From: a virus
Length of the DNA stretch: 38,525 nucleotides
Virus record (IMG/VR): IMGVR_UViG_3300038701_001382
Location: 1-38,525 of that record
Strand: one strand, 5' to 3'
Part shown: positions 1 to 8,749 of the stretch, piece after piece
Layout of the letters: the number at the start of each line of letters is the position of its first letter
How positions within the stretch are numbered: position 1 is the stretch's first letter
Notes under the pieces: model-generated
Database searches by the model: none
What the model was told of the DNA's origin: nothing
Seen by the model: only the letters and a program-made list of their open reading frames with translations
Translations under genes and position numbers: made by a program

Positions 1-134
1 AGAGAGGGTAAGAAATGAGAACGCCGTTCAGTTTTATTTACCCCTCCCCAGAACCTTAATCCTTTTTTTTGGATCATTTATGGTTATATAATAGTGTCAA
101 ATAACCCCACAAAAGCATAAGGGAGGGCCATAAG
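1..134. other. left-end non-coding region, probable part of the packaging (cos) region
   Basis: No gene is seen before the terminase small subunit. The stretch has a pyrimidine-rich run, a T8 tract at 63-70, a TATAAT at 87-92 with no convincing -35 box, and a strong Shine-Dalgarno GGGAGGG at 121-127 for the first gene. The 9-mer CGCCGTTCA at 22-30 recurs at 38490-38498 near the other end. HNH at the right end and terminase here is the usual arrangement around cos in HK97-like phages, so the cleavage site probably lies across the joined ends. This is inferred from gene order. Confidence 0.4.
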
Positions 135-623
135 ATGCCACCACCACGCAAGCCGTCTCACTTAAGAGCGGTAGAGGGAAACCCCTCACACGCAAGGCCA
201 GTTAATCACGACGAGCCAACACCGCCGAACGGATACCACCAGCCGCCCGAGCATTTTTCTGAGAAAGCAAAGGCGTACTACAACGACATGTGTCAGGAGC
301 TTGACCGATACGGCATTATCACGGAGACCGACAGTAGAGCGGCAGAGATGCTAATCGAGGCCTACGTAGAGTACCGGGAGTTAAGCGACGACATTGCGCG
401 CAACGGGCTCAACTACTGGGTAGAAGGAACCAACGGACAGCAACTACTCAAAGCTAATCCATCGGTTGCGGCGCGTGCTTCTGCATGGAACCGGGTTCGA
501 GCTATGCTGACTGAGTTCGGAATGACTCCGGCGAGTAGGAGTAAGATCGTTGCTAAGAAATCGGATGATAACGAGGACAGTATCACCGACGACATTATGG
601 CAACGACGCGTAAATACAAATAA
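135..623 (+). CDS. terS: terminase small subunit (P27 family)
   Basis: Small subunit of the DNA-packaging motor. It recognises the phage packaging site and brings the large subunit to it. The N-terminus (MPPPRKPSHLRAVEGNPS) is the typical opening of the P27/Terminase_4 family, and the 162-residue length is normal. Residues about 50-140 are helical, with the family-like AEMLIEAYVEYRELSDDIA stretch. The start at 135 has a strong GGGAGGG Shine-Dalgarno 7 nt upstream. The large-subunit gene follows at once, and the HNH gene at the far right end completes the usual HNH-TerS-TerL packaging set. The family call is secure; the DNA site it binds is unknown. Confidence 0.93.
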   Translation: MPPPRKPSHLRAVEGNPSHARPVNHDEPTPPNGYHQPPEHFSEKAKAYYNDMCQELDRYGIITETDSRAAEMLIEAYVEYRELSDDIARNGLNYWVEGTNGQQLLKANPSVAARASAWNRVRAMLTEFGMTPASRSKIVAKKSDDNEDSITDDIMATTRKYK

Positions 624-672
624 CAATCCGGCGTTTATAACAGCGCTGCTAATGCGGCGCTTGAGAGGTTTT

Positions 673-2508
673 ATGAAAGCGTTTCAGTTGCTTGATGAGT
701 GGTACTTTGCTCATCCCCACCATGCGAGTGAAAACCCGGTAGTTGTTAAGGCGTTCGAGAAGCTTTACCTTGGCTTTGAGTACGCAAAAGCGGTGATCGA
801 TGGTGATAAGGTTTCATGTAAACCCATCATCTCGGCGTGTAATCGCATGTTTAACGACTTCGAACGTGATGACTATGACACAGATATCCGCTTTAATTTC
901 GATGAGGCGTTTAAAGTGGTGTTCTTTTACTGCAAATATATCAAGCACGTTAAAGGTAAATGGGCTGGAAAACCTGTTGATATGATGGATTTTCACGCAT
1001 TTATCATCATGAATATCATCGGCTGGCAGAAACCGCGCTGGCTTGAGGATGAGGAGAGCGGAGATCTTAAGCTTGATGACACTGGCAGTAAGATCCCAGC
1101 TCTTTCCGACAACGGAATGCAGCAATGGACTCGGCGCTTTAACACTGCGTACGTTGAGGTTGCCCGTAAGAACGCCAAGTCATTCCTAGGCTCTGGGCTC
1201 GGCTTATACATGACTGGGTTTGATGGTGAAGGCGGTGCAGAAGTGTACTCAGCCGCAACCACCAAGGACCAAGCGCGTATCGTGTTTGACGATGCCAAGA
1301 CAATGATCATGAAATCGCCTGAATTGTCCGGGGAGCTAGGCCACCACAAGCTGAACATACACCACCACAAAACCGCATCGAAGTTTGAACCGCTATCGGC
1401 GGACGCTAACACGCTAGACGGTAAGAACATCCATTGCGGCATTGTCGACGAGCTGCATGCGCACAAGACTCGTGACGTATGGGACGTGCTCGAGACCGCA
1501 ACAGGTGCTCGAGAGCAACCGCTCATCATTGCTATCACTACGGCTGGGTTTATACTTGATGGTATCTGCATGGAGCAGCGAGACTATGCCAAGAAGGTTC
1601 TAGAAAAAACCATCGATGATGATAGCTACTTCGCGGCGATTTACACGCTGGACGAGGATGACGATCCATTTGATGAGTCGGTATGGTTCAAGGCTAACCC
1701 GGCGCTAGGTATTGCAAAGAAATGGGAAGACTTGCGACGACTTGCAAAGAAAGCAAAGGAGCAAGTTAGTGCCCGCCCAAACTTCCTGACTAAGCATATG
1801 AATATCTGGGTTAGGGGTGAACAAACCTGGCTAAATATGGACAAATGGAAAGACTGCAAGCTATGTGACGCAAGACCAACCGATCTAACATGGGTGGGTG
1901 TTGATATGGCCGCAAAGATTGATATCGCCGCGGCCATCAAGATCCGGTACAGCGAGGACAAGCACATGCACATATACTGCAAGTTCTGGCTACCAGAGGA
2001 CCGACTAAACCAGTGTACCAGACAACAAGCCGAGCTATATCGTAAGTGGGAGATTGAAGGTCATCTGACATTGACTGACGGCGCTGTTATCGATCAGGAC
2101 CAAATAACCGACGAGGTGAAAGAGTGGCTTGCTGGGGACAACCTACAGGAGATTGGCGTTGACCCATGGAATACCACGCAATGGTCGCTAAACATGGCTG
2201 CTGATGGGTATCCAATTGTTGAGGTCATGCAGTCTACCAAGAACCTCAGCGAGGCAATGAAAGAGACAGAAGCCATGATTTACTCTGACAGGGTTCATCA
2301 TGATGGCAATCCAGTTATGGAATGGATGATGTCTAATGTTTGTGTAAAGCCGGACAGAAATGATAATATATTTCCATTAAAGGAGCGTCCCGAAAACAAA
2401 ATCGACGGCGCAAGTGCTTTATTTACTGCTGTTAGTCGTCTAATTTTAGGTGAGCAAAGCGGTGGTTTCGAATGGTATGACGCTGATGAAGATATCGTTT
2501 ATTTTTGA
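673..2508 (+). CDS. terL: terminase large subunit, ATPase/nuclease
   Basis: Motor ATPase and nuclease that cuts concatemeric DNA and pumps it into proheads. Numbered from the start used here (611 aa), the Walker A-like ARKNAKS is at 164-170 and Walker B GIVDE at 256-260. The RNase H-like nuclease acidic residues are D411 (VGVDMAAK), D497 (IGVDPW) and D578 (KIDGAS). This is the Terminase_1/P27-partner family. The start at 673 is chosen for its GAGAGG Shine-Dalgarno at 663-668. An in-frame ATG at 652 is an alternative, and an upstream in-frame extension to 550 would overlap terS and is unlikely. The 3-prime end overlaps the next small gene. Confidence 0.95.
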   Translation: MKAFQLLDEWYFAHPHHASENPVVVKAFEKLYLGFEYAKAVIDGDKVSCKPIISACNRMFNDFERDDYDTDIRFNFDEAFKVVFFYCKYIKHVKGKWAGKPVDMMDFHAFIIMNIIGWQKPRWLEDEESGDLKLDDTGSKIPALSDNGMQQWTRRFNTAYVEVARKNAKSFLGSGLGLYMTGFDGEGGAEVYSAATTKDQARIVFDDAKTMIMKSPELSGELGHHKLNIHHHKTASKFEPLSADANTLDGKNIHCGIVDELHAHKTRDVWDVLETATGAREQPLIIAITTAGFILDGICMEQRDYAKKVLEKTIDDDSYFAAIYTLDEDDDPFDESVWFKANPALGIAKKWEDLRRLAKKAKEQVSARPNFLTKHMNIWVRGEQTWLNMDKWKDCKLCDARPTDLTWVGVDMAAKIDIAAAIKIRYSEDKHMHIYCKFWLPEDRLNQCTRQQAELYRKWEIEGHLTLTDGAVIDQDQITDEVKEWLAGDNLQEIGVDPWNTTQWSLNMAADGYPIVEVMQSTKNLSEAMKETEAMIYSDRVHHDGNPVMEWMMSNVCVKPDRNDNIFPLKERPENKIDGASALFTAVSRLILGEQSGGFEWYDADEDIVYF

Positions 2509-2638
2509 TTTGCTTGGATTGTTCGGCTTTGGCTGTGCAATCGCTGGCGTTTATTTACTGTGGGGACTGCCGATTGCTCTTATGGTTGGCGGGATATCCA
2601 CACTGGCATTAACAATCGCGAAAAGATGGGGTGAATAA
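2486..2638 (+). CDS. small two-helix membrane protein between terL and portal
   Basis: A 50-residue protein that is almost entirely hydrophobic: a segment at about 5-28 and another at about 29-46, then a basic tail (AKRWGE). Small membrane proteins in this position, between large terminase and portal, are common in HK97-like siphophages and their role is unknown. It overlaps the end of terL by 23 nt, and its stop codon overlaps the portal start (TAATG), so translation is probably coupled. The ATG at 2486 is used; an in-frame ATG at 2477 would add three residues. No strong Shine-Dalgarno decides between them. Confidence 0.65.
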   Translation: MKISFIFDLLGLFGFGCAIAGVYLLWGLPIALMVGGISTLALTIAKRWGE

Positions 2639-3930
2639 TGGGACTGTTTAACTTTGGCGGTAACAAAGAGGAGCGCTCGCTTAGCTTGCAGACAGAGCAA
2701 GCTTTTTCTAACGGCGATTCTCTTGATACTGACACCGCCACCCCACAAAGTGCGTTAAATCTGCCCTCTGTTTACTCCGCTATGTACGTTATTGCTAGTG
2801 CATTCGGTCAGCTTCCGCTACACGTTTTACGTCGTAATGGCGATATCGTCGAGAAAGCAACAGATCACCCAGCCTCTAACCTGCTAAAGCTAGAGCCCAA
2901 TATATGGCAAACTAGCTATAAGTGGCGCGAGACAGAGCAATTTAGATGCCTTGGTTGGGGTAACGCATACACTCAGATCGTACGCAGTCGCGGACGTGTT
3001 GTTGAGTTCAAGACTCTTAGGCCTTGGGCAACGCAATTGCTTTACCGTATTGGTGCTAACGGACAGAAGCACTATTACTACAACAGCTATGATGATGACG
3101 GCACTCAGATCATTGTTCAGCCAGAGGACATGATCCACATCCGTGATGTTGGTTATGATGAGAAGATCGGACGATCACGCATCAGCCAGCATGCGGATGC
3201 GTTAGGCTGGGCGCTATCTATGCAGGACTACGGAAAGTCTTTCTTTGGCTCAAACGGTCGTCCAACTGGTGCAGTCTCACCAAAAATGGAGCTTAATGAG
3301 GGCTCATGGGAGCGGTTTAAAGCCATGTGGAACAAGGCAGCTGGCGCAATGAGCGCTAGCAGTAATAGAACTATGTTACTACCTGCCGAGCTAACCTATC
3401 AGAGCTTCACTATTCCACCTGAAGACATGCAATTTTTGGAGTCTCGCAAGCTTAGTCGCAATGAGATTGCTTCGATATTCAACGTCCCGCCTCACATGAT
3501 TGGTGACCTAGAGCGTGCAACGTTTAGTAATATCTCTGAGCAAGCGTTACAGTTCGTTAAATACACTATGATGCCTTGGATTGTGGCGTGGGAGCAGGAG
3601 ATTACCCGCAAGCTGTTTTCTATTAGTGAGCGAGCAGAAGGCTACTATGTCAAATTTGACTTGGCCGGGTTACTGCGTGGTGCACCTAAAGACAGGGCAG
3701 AATTCTATGATAAAATGATTCAATCCGGCGTATACTCTCGTCAGGAAGTTCGTGCGTTCGAGGATATGAACCCTGTTAACGGCCTTGATGAAATGGTAAT
3801 TAGCCAGAATGTTAAGTCAGTCCGCTTTATGGATGCAGAGGCGGATCTAAAAGTTGATGAAGCCAAACAAGGCTTTCAGTCAGAGCAAACGGCCCCAACA
3901 AGCAACGAAGAGGTGCAAACAAATGAGTAA
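2638..3930 (+). CDS. portal protein (HK97 family)
   Basis: Dodecameric portal at the unique head vertex, through which DNA enters and leaves and to which the tail joins. The 430 residues fit the HK97-type Phage_portal family (PF04860). Family-like features are QSALNLPSVYSAMYVIA near residue 37, the DMIHIRDVG stretch near 164, and the stem/wing region around FNVPPHMIGDLERATFSNIS (about 281-300). The C-terminal 40 residues are polar and low in structure. The start codon overlaps the preceding stop by one base, and the 3-prime end overlaps the protease gene by 8 nt, as expected in a tightly coupled head operon. Confidence 0.95.
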   Translation: MGLFNFGGNKEERSLSLQTEQAFSNGDSLDTDTATPQSALNLPSVYSAMYVIASAFGQLPLHVLRRNGDIVEKATDHPASNLLKLEPNIWQTSYKWRETEQFRCLGWGNAYTQIVRSRGRVVEFKTLRPWATQLLYRIGANGQKHYYYNSYDDDGTQIIVQPEDMIHIRDVGYDEKIGRSRISQHADALGWALSMQDYGKSFFGSNGRPTGAVSPKMELNEGSWERFKAMWNKAAGAMSASSNRTMLLPAELTYQSFTIPPEDMQFLESRKLSRNEIASIFNVPPHMIGDLERATFSNISEQALQFVKYTMMPWIVAWEQEITRKLFSISERAEGYYVKFDLAGLLRGAPKDRAEFYDKMIQSGVYSRQEVRAFEDMNPVNGLDEMVISQNVKSVRFMDAEADLKVDEAKQGFQSEQTAPTSNEEVQTNE

Positions 3931-4534
3931 AGAACTCAGAACATTTACAAACTGCGAAGTGCGAGCGCAACAAGAAGAAGGCAAGCCCGCTAGTATTTCT
4001 GGCTACGGTGCTGTATTCAATTCTCGCAGTAACGATCTCGGCGGTTTCGTCGAGATTATCAAGCCGGGTGCGTTTGATGGTGTACTACAGGATGACGTAA
4101 GAGCGCTATTTAATCACGATCCTATGTATGTACTGGGGCGAAACTTACGCACTATGTCACTTTCAATTGACGATACAGGTCTTCGTTATGACATTCCCGA
4201 AGCGCCAAACACTCAGACAATCCGCGATCTGGTGATTGAGCCGATGTGCCGTGGAGATGTTACTCAATCAAGCTTTGCATTCCGTGTGGCAAAGAATGGC
4301 GACACCTGGTATGAGGATGATGAAGGCGTCATTGTCCGCGAAATCCATAAGATTGAGCGACTGTATGACGTATCACCTGTCACCTATCCGGCGTATGAAG
4401 CAGCAACCTCTACAACAAGAAGCCTTGACGAGATTAAAAAGAAAGGCGAAAATAACCATGAATTAACTGAACAACGCAAGGCTGAAACCGCAAAATGGCG
4501 CGCTCAGGTTGACCGTTTCATTGAAACTTTATAG
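3923..4534 (+). CDS. prohead protease (peptidase S78 family)
   Basis: Serine protease packaged in the prohead. It removes the capsid protein's N-terminal delta domain and itself, allowing expansion. The family core is visible: GYGAVFNSRSNDLGGFVEII at 28-46, the likely catalytic His65 in ALFNHDP, and the catalytic Ser at 116/117 in GDVTQSSFAF. The VSPVTYPAYEAA motif near 150 is typical of Peptidase_S78 (HK97 gp4). Start 3923 overlaps the portal end by 8 nt and gives the canonical N-terminus. The C-terminal 40 residues are charged, probably the part lost on autolysis. It stands directly before the capsid gene, as in HK97. Confidence 0.92.
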   Translation: MSKELRTFTNCEVRAQQEEGKPASISGYGAVFNSRSNDLGGFVEIIKPGAFDGVLQDDVRALFNHDPMYVLGRNLRTMSLSIDDTGLRYDIPEAPNTQTIRDLVIEPMCRGDVTQSSFAFRVAKNGDTWYEDDEGVIVREIHKIERLYDVSPVTYPAYEAATSTTRSLDEIKKKGENNHELTEQRKAETAKWRAQVDRFIETL

Positions 4535-4546
4535 GAGTTACACAGT

Positions 4547-5764
4547 ATGTCTGTTGAAAAACTACATGATCTAGAACAGAAGCGCGACAATATTGCACGC
4601 CAGATGCGCTCATTAAATGAGACTATCGGTGATGGCGATTGGTCAGAAGATCAGCGCACAAACTTTCGCTCAATGCAATCTGAGCTAGGCGACCTTGACG
4701 ATAAGATCTCAATGGCAAAAGAAATGCGTCGACTTGACGCTGAAGATGCTAAGCATCAAGCTCAGCAAGAGCATGAAGAGCGAGCGCGTCACGATGCTGC
4801 TGGCGGTGACGAAAAGCGTTACGGTGAAATATTCGAAAAATCAATGCGTTTCGGCTTTGCTGAATTGACGCGTGAAGAGCGTGACATTATGAAGCGCGCC
4901 GGACAAAACACCGGTACTGACTCTGCTGGTGGTTACACAGTACCAACAGATTTTAACTCTCGCGTTATCGAAGCTATGAAGGCTTACGGCGGCGTTGCAA
5001 ACAACTGTCAAGTGATGAACACAACCGACGGTCGCGCTATTGAATGGTCAACCACTGACGGCACGGCTGATATGGGTGCGTTTATTGCTGAAGCAACAAA
5101 AGCAACCACTCAAGATGTAGTGTTTGGTCAAAAGACAATTGGCGCTAAAAAGCTAACATCTAACGTCATCCTGATCTCTAACGAGCTTCTACAGGATACC
5201 GGGATTGCAATGGACAGCCTGCTTGTAAACCGCATCGGTACTCGTATCGGTCGTAAAGAAGCTGACGCCATCGTAAACGGCACTGGTACTGGTCTTGAAA
5301 ACTCAGGTCTAGATAAGCAGGTTACAGCTAAAACCAATATCGCAACTGCCGCGGCCGTTAACTGGAAAGATATTAACAAACTAGTTCACTCTGTGGATCC
5401 TGCTTACCGTGGCGTTGCGAAGTTAGCATTTAATGATGCGACATTCGCGCTACTGAAAGAGCAAGAAGACTCACAAGGTCGTCCGCTATGGTTGCCCTCT
5501 GTTGCTGGCATGGCTCCGTCGACAATCCTTGGCGAGCAGTACTTTATCGATCAGGCAATCGCTAACGCTGCGTCAACTAACAAGTTCATGTACTATGGTG
5601 ACTTCAACAAGTTCATCCTTCGCCGCGTTCGTTACATGCAGCTTAAGCGCCTAAATGAGCTTTACGCTGAGTCTGATCAAGTTGGTTTCCTAGCGTTCCA
5701 CCGCTTTGACACTCTTCTAGAAGACACCTCGGCAATCAAGGCATTGGCTTGGAAAACTAGCTAA
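4547..5764 (+). CDS. major capsid protein (HK97 fold)
   Basis: Shell protein of the icosahedral head. Residues 1-80 are a charged coiled coil (the scaffolding-like delta domain). From about 120 the sequence is the HK97-fold Phage_capsid family: GTDSAGGYTVPTDFNSRVIE, then the E-loop and P-domain, IGTRIGRKEADAIVNGTGTG at about 227-246, and a C-terminal A-domain ending ALAWKTS. The length of 405 aa is normal for a capsid precursor cleaved by the neighbouring protease. Its own Shine-Dalgarno (AGGAG, 4532-4536) and a strong terminator 28 nt after the stop suggest high, separately tuned expression. Whether it crosslinks like HK97 cannot be told. Confidence 0.95.
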   Translation: MSVEKLHDLEQKRDNIARQMRSLNETIGDGDWSEDQRTNFRSMQSELGDLDDKISMAKEMRRLDAEDAKHQAQQEHEERARHDAAGGDEKRYGEIFEKSMRFGFAELTREERDIMKRAGQNTGTDSAGGYTVPTDFNSRVIEAMKAYGGVANNCQVMNTTDGRAIEWSTTDGTADMGAFIAEATKATTQDVVFGQKTIGAKKLTSNVILISNELLQDTGIAMDSLLVNRIGTRIGRKEADAIVNGTGTGLENSGLDKQVTAKTNIATAAAVNWKDINKLVHSVDPAYRGVAKLAFNDATFALLKEQEDSQGRPLWLPSVAGMAPSTILGEQYFIDQAIANAASTNKFMYYGDFNKFILRRVRYMQLKRLNELYAESDQVGFLAFHRFDTLLEDTSAIKALAWKTS

Positions 5765-5791
5765 GTAGAAACAATTAACTAAAAGCCAAGA

Positions 5792-5817
5792 GGCTGCCAA
5801 TTGCGGCAGCCTTTTTT
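5792..5817 (+). terminator. intrinsic terminator after the capsid gene
   Basis: A perfect 7-bp GC-rich stem (GGCTGCC 5792-5798 / GGCAGCC 5805-5811), a 6-nt loop, then six T. It lies inside the head operon, between capsid and connector genes, so it probably trims downstream expression relative to capsid. Confidence 0.88.
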
Positions 5818-5833
5818 ATTAGGAGTAACCCCA

Positions 5834-6166
5834 ATGGCAACAGAATTTATTACCCTAGAAGAAGTTAAGCAACAATCATACTTAGATGAAACGGACACCA
5901 GCGAGGATAGCTACCTATCACTACTAATCAAGGCATCAATTAAGCATATTGAGAGCTATACAAATCGGGTTATTGTCGCACCTGAGACCGCACAAGATCA
6001 GCGTCCAGAAAATGCGCTTGAGTGGTCTGATGACTTAAAGATAGGCGTACTGCTAATGATTGCTCATCTGTACGAAAACCGAGAAGCCGCAACTGACAAG
6101 GAAGTTAGGACCATTCCATACGGCTTTGAGCACTTCGTTGGTCGTTATCGTTACATTCCTGTGTAG
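5834..6166 (+). CDS. head-tail connector, gp6-like adaptor
   Basis: Connector protein expected to form a ring under the portal. The N-terminal FITLEEVKQQSYLDETDTS, the helical LLIKASIKHIESYTNR and ALEWSDDLKIGVLLMIAHLY are typical of the HK97 gp6-like Phage_connect_1 family, and 110 aa is the usual length. The ATG at 5834 has an AGGAG at 5821-5825; the frame is open upstream into the terminator but that part is not translated sensibly. It is the first gene of the head-completion set following the post-capsid terminator. Confidence 0.88.
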   Translation: MATEFITLEEVKQQSYLDETDTSEDSYLSLLIKASIKHIESYTNRVIVAPETAQDQRPENALEWSDDLKIGVLLMIAHLYENREAATDKEVRTIPYGFEHFVGRYRYIPV

Positions 6167-6173
6167 GTGAATT

Positions 6174-6503
6174 ATGAGAGCTGGAAAACTAAGAAGCAAA
6201 ATTGACTTAATGCGCCTTCAGCCCGTCACTGATGACGTTGGAGATACAACAGAGCTATGGGTTAAGTACGCATCAGGTGTTCGGTGTGACGCTCGCTCGG
6301 TGTCCTCTCGTGAGCAGATGCGCCACAACGCCGAACTCTCAGAGCTGGTATACACGATAGAGATGCGATACCGGGGTGACGTAAAGGCGAGTGACAGGAT
6401 CGTGCTTCATGGCGTTGGTGAGCTTGCCATTATTGGACCACCAAGGCCCGGAGATGATCAGAAAAACAGAAGTATGATAATCACTGCGAGGCTAGATCAA
6501 TGA
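6174..6503 (+). CDS. head closure / head-tail joining protein (Phage_H_T_join family)
   Basis: Head-closure protein (HK97 gp7/SPP1 gp16-like) that seals the connector and gives the tail its docking surface. The opening MRAGKLRSKIDLMRLQ and the beta-rich body are the family signature, for example WVKYASGVRCDARSVSSREQ and the YRGDVKASDRIVL stretch. Length 109 aa is normal. It starts 8 nt after the previous gene and overlaps the next by 4 nt (ATGA), so it is translationally coupled. Confidence 0.88.
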   Translation: MRAGKLRSKIDLMRLQPVTDDVGDTTELWVKYASGVRCDARSVSSREQMRHNAELSELVYTIEMRYRGDVKASDRIVLHGVGELAIIGPPRPGDDQKNRSMIITARLDQ

Positions 6504-7036
6504 GTGGCGACGTAAAGTTTGATGTTCCCGGACTTGATGAGCTTGATCGCGCACTCAAGTCAATGGAAGTTGTGACACAAAAGAAAGTGCTAAGAAAAGC
6601 AGTAAGAGAAGGTGCTAAGCCTGTCCTGATTGACGCTCAGAGAGGAGTTAGGCAGAAGTGGGGCGATAACTCGGGCGCGCTACACGACTCAATCAAGCTG
6701 CGCACGAGCGCCCCACGCAACCCGACTTGGGCAGATATGATTGCCAGCATAGGCGTATTCAGGATAAAAGCAATCGAATCAATAGCCAACGAGGCGTACT
6801 ACAACGGGAGGTATGTAACCGCTCCAGTTCTAGCGTATTGGTTTGAATATGGCGTTCAGCCTCACTCCCTTGGTAAGAAAAGCAGGGCTAGCAGTGGCAG
6901 ATCGACTGGTGGTGGTCATCATCCGGGGATAAATGCGGCTCCTGTTCTTCGCCCATCTATGGATAACAACGTCGATATAGTCACCAGACGCACAGCTAAC
7001 GTACTAAAATACGAGCTTGATAAGCTTGCAAGGTAA
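6500..7036 (+). CDS. HK97 gp10-like head-tail/tail completion protein
   Basis: Member of the HK97-gp10_like family (PF04883), found between head closure and tail terminator genes and needed to complete the head-tail joint or tail. The N-terminal FDVPGLDELDRALKSMEVV followed by the helix KKVLRKAVREGAKPVL is the family hallmark. The central ALAYWFEYG-like segment (LAYWFEYGVQPH) and the C-terminal PVLRPSMDNN stretch also fit. A Ser/Gly/His-rich loop lies at about 127-150. It is coupled by an ATGA overlap to the preceding gene. Confidence 0.86.
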   Translation: MSGDVKFDVPGLDELDRALKSMEVVTQKKVLRKAVREGAKPVLIDAQRGVRQKWGDNSGALHDSIKLRTSAPRNPTWADMIASIGVFRIKAIESIANEAYYNGRYVTAPVLAYWFEYGVQPHSLGKKSRASSGRSTGGGHHPGINAAPVLRPSMDNNVDIVTRRTANVLKYELDKLAR

Positions 7037-7054
7037 CAAATATAAGGATCGCTC

Positions 7055-7432
7055 ATGTTCACACAACGCGCCAAAATATATTCACTCATCAAAAACACGC
7101 TAGGTATAGATGTTCATAACAAGCGAATACCGATTGACGCTACAAAGCCAGCCGCAAGCTACATGATAACCAGTAAACCAACCGAGGGACCAGTAAAGGG
7201 TGGAATTGATTTGCGGCGCTGCAACGTTCAAGTTGATATTATCTGCGACACAAAACAGACCGATCTAGACTCGCTATCCTTTAAACTCGAAGAGCTGGAT
7301 AATACTCAGTCAGATGACTTTCAGCTAATTTCAATTAGCAGCGTTACCGATTTACCCGGTATTGATGGAAATGTCGACTTCTATCAAACATCTATTGATA
7401 TTGAGTTGGTTTTTCGATCAAGTAACTTGTAG
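7055..7432 (+). CDS. tail terminator/completion protein (DUF3168/gpU-like)
   Basis: 125-residue protein in the position of the tail terminator, which caps the tail tube and meets the head. The N-terminus MFTQRAKIYSLIKNTLG and the alternating strands ending FYQTSIDIELVFRS resemble DUF3168/gpU-like terminators. Assignment rests on position plus this pattern; no catalytic motif is expected. It is the last gene of the head operon before a 155-nt non-coding gap with a promoter-like box and hairpin. Confidence 0.7.
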   Translation: MFTQRAKIYSLIKNTLGIDVHNKRIPIDATKPAASYMITSKPTEGPVKGGIDLRRCNVQVDIICDTKQTDLDSLSFKLEELDNTQSDDFQLISISSVTDLPGIDGNVDFYQTSIDIELVFRSSNL

Positions 7433-7453
7433 ATTTTATTCAACTACATGCGC

Positions 7454-7459
7454 TATAAT
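7454..7459 (+). promoter_or_regulatory. possible promoter -10 box before the fiber-like gene
   Basis: Exact TATAAT at 7454-7459 in the 155-nt gap after the tail terminator gene. No good -35 is seen at 16-18 nt, so the call is tentative. It stands upstream of a hairpin plus T6 plus ATG arrangement like those at 18131 and 24870, both of which also have promoter-like boxes upstream. Confidence 0.45.
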
Positions 7460-7549
7460 ACTTATGTTGCATTGTGGGGATGCATCATTGTCTGTCAGGG
7501 CGCGCACTGGCGGACACTCCCCCACAGCGACAACTCCCCACATACAAAT

Positions 7550-7587
7550 AGCCCCACGCCGATCCACCTCACGCACGGGGCTTTTTT
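7550..7587 (+). terminator. terminator-like hairpin abutting the next start codon
   Basis: AGCCCC (7550-7555) pairs with GGGGCT (7577-7582) around a 21-nt loop and is followed by T-tract 7582-7587, directly against the ATG at 7588. It looks like an intrinsic terminator, although the loop is long. The start codon has no Shine-Dalgarno. Confidence 0.6.
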
Positions 7588-8742
7588 ATGTCTGAATGCT
7601 TACCAACAAAAGAAAATATTTCCGTTTATGAGGGCGACGATTGCGTCATGCAATTCACGTCCCAATTTGGCGACCTAACAGGCGCTACAGTTAAACTTCA
7701 AGCCCGCATTGATACATCATCAAGATATGCAATCATCGACGTTGACGGCGCTCTCGTTGATGCCGCACAAGGCATATATAGTGTCACATTCCCTAGCTCA
7801 GTAACGCTAGGAAAAGGACAAGACAAAGCGTACTACTACGATATCAAAATACAAAAGTCAGACAAGAGCATACACACAGATCGTAGCGGAATGCTGACTA
7901 TTGACCCAAGAACAACTGACCTTAACGCACAGCCAGTTATCACTACATCCGGCGTCGATATCAAGAAAGACGGCGCATTATTTAAAGCTGATGCCTCTGA
8001 TATCGATTTCTTAGGAAAGAACGTGCACGCTAACGTTGTAGGCAACGGCGTCCAGATCTCAGTTGATAAAACAAGCGGCTTTACGGATGAGGGTAGTATA
8101 GGTCAGTCCGACGACCCGAAAACCAAGACCACAGGATCGTACTACGTCACCGAGCAATTTATCGGAGCGCCAACGCTACCCTCCGGTGATTACGTTGGGA
8201 TGATGCTAATTCAGAACAATATCGACTCTGACAATGGTCGTCACATTCTTTATTTCAACACAGATGGCATGTTCACGCTAACGAAAGAGGCTGGAGGATG
8301 GGACACTGACTGGAAGCACTACCGGGCTGGTGTGTCTTTCTCTGATGAAGGCTCAATGATTGGCGACTTCTCTAGCGTGGATTTTAAGGGCGCTGGTGCT
8401 GGTGCGGTTGACCTAGGTGCATTTACTGGCTCAACGATTGCTGACAACGAGAGCATCAAGGACGCACTACAGACGTTAGAAACTAAAGCCGAGGCAGATG
8501 CTCAGATTTATGCTAACAACCGTTCAGAGCTTACCACGCAAACAAATACGGCTGGTACGTGGACTACGTTTACTCATAATCTGAATGAAGATCGATTAGC
8601 TTCTGTAAGCTTCTTTGATGAGGGAAACAACATGCAGAACCTGAACGGATCTGTTTTGTGGAGACCTAAATCTGGTGATTCAAATTCAGTTGAGGTGTAC
8701 GCGTCTCAGGTCAAGACAATGACTATCGTTTTTAGAGCGTAG
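7588..8742 (+). CDS. fiber-like or decoration structural protein
   Basis: 384 residues, probably a virion surface protein. Residues 1-110 form a beta-rich domain with the look of the BppU N-terminal/Ig-like modules that anchor receptor-binding proteins. Residues about 165-250 contain a knob-like pattern seen in phage fibers (HILYFNTDGMFTLTKEAGGW then TDWKHYRAG). The C-terminal 100 residues hold a short helix (IKDALQTLETKAEADAQIYA) and a beta-rich tip. Lying between the head-tail genes and the tail tube gene, it could be a head fiber, neck fiber or second receptor-binding protein. The ATG directly follows a hairpin plus T6 with no Shine-Dalgarno, but the encoded N-terminus fits the domain. Confidence 0.6.
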   Translation: MSECLPTKENISVYEGDDCVMQFTSQFGDLTGATVKLQARIDTSSRYAIIDVDGALVDAAQGIYSVTFPSSVTLGKGQDKAYYYDIKIQKSDKSIHTDRSGMLTIDPRTTDLNAQPVITTSGVDIKKDGALFKADASDIDFLGKNVHANVVGNGVQISVDKTSGFTDEGSIGQSDDPKTKTTGSYYVTEQFIGAPTLPSGDYVGMMLIQNNIDSDNGRHILYFNTDGMFTLTKEAGGWDTDWKHYRAGVSFSDEGSMIGDFSSVDFKGAGAGAVDLGAFTGSTIADNESIKDALQTLETKAEADAQIYANNRSELTTQTNTAGTWTTFTHNLNEDRLASVSFFDEGNNMQNLNGSVLWRPKSGDSNSVEVYASQVKTMTIVFRA

Positions 8743-8749
8743 GTTATTT

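Noticed and set aside
993-1571. 192-codon open frame antisense to the terminase large subunit
   Set aside because: No Shine-Dalgarno, low-complexity Ser-rich translation, and fully inside the conserved terL ATPase region: a shadow frame.
5776-5781. Single TAACTA in the gap after the capsid gene as another operator
   Set aside because: No second unit at plus or minus 11 bp and no promoter beside it.
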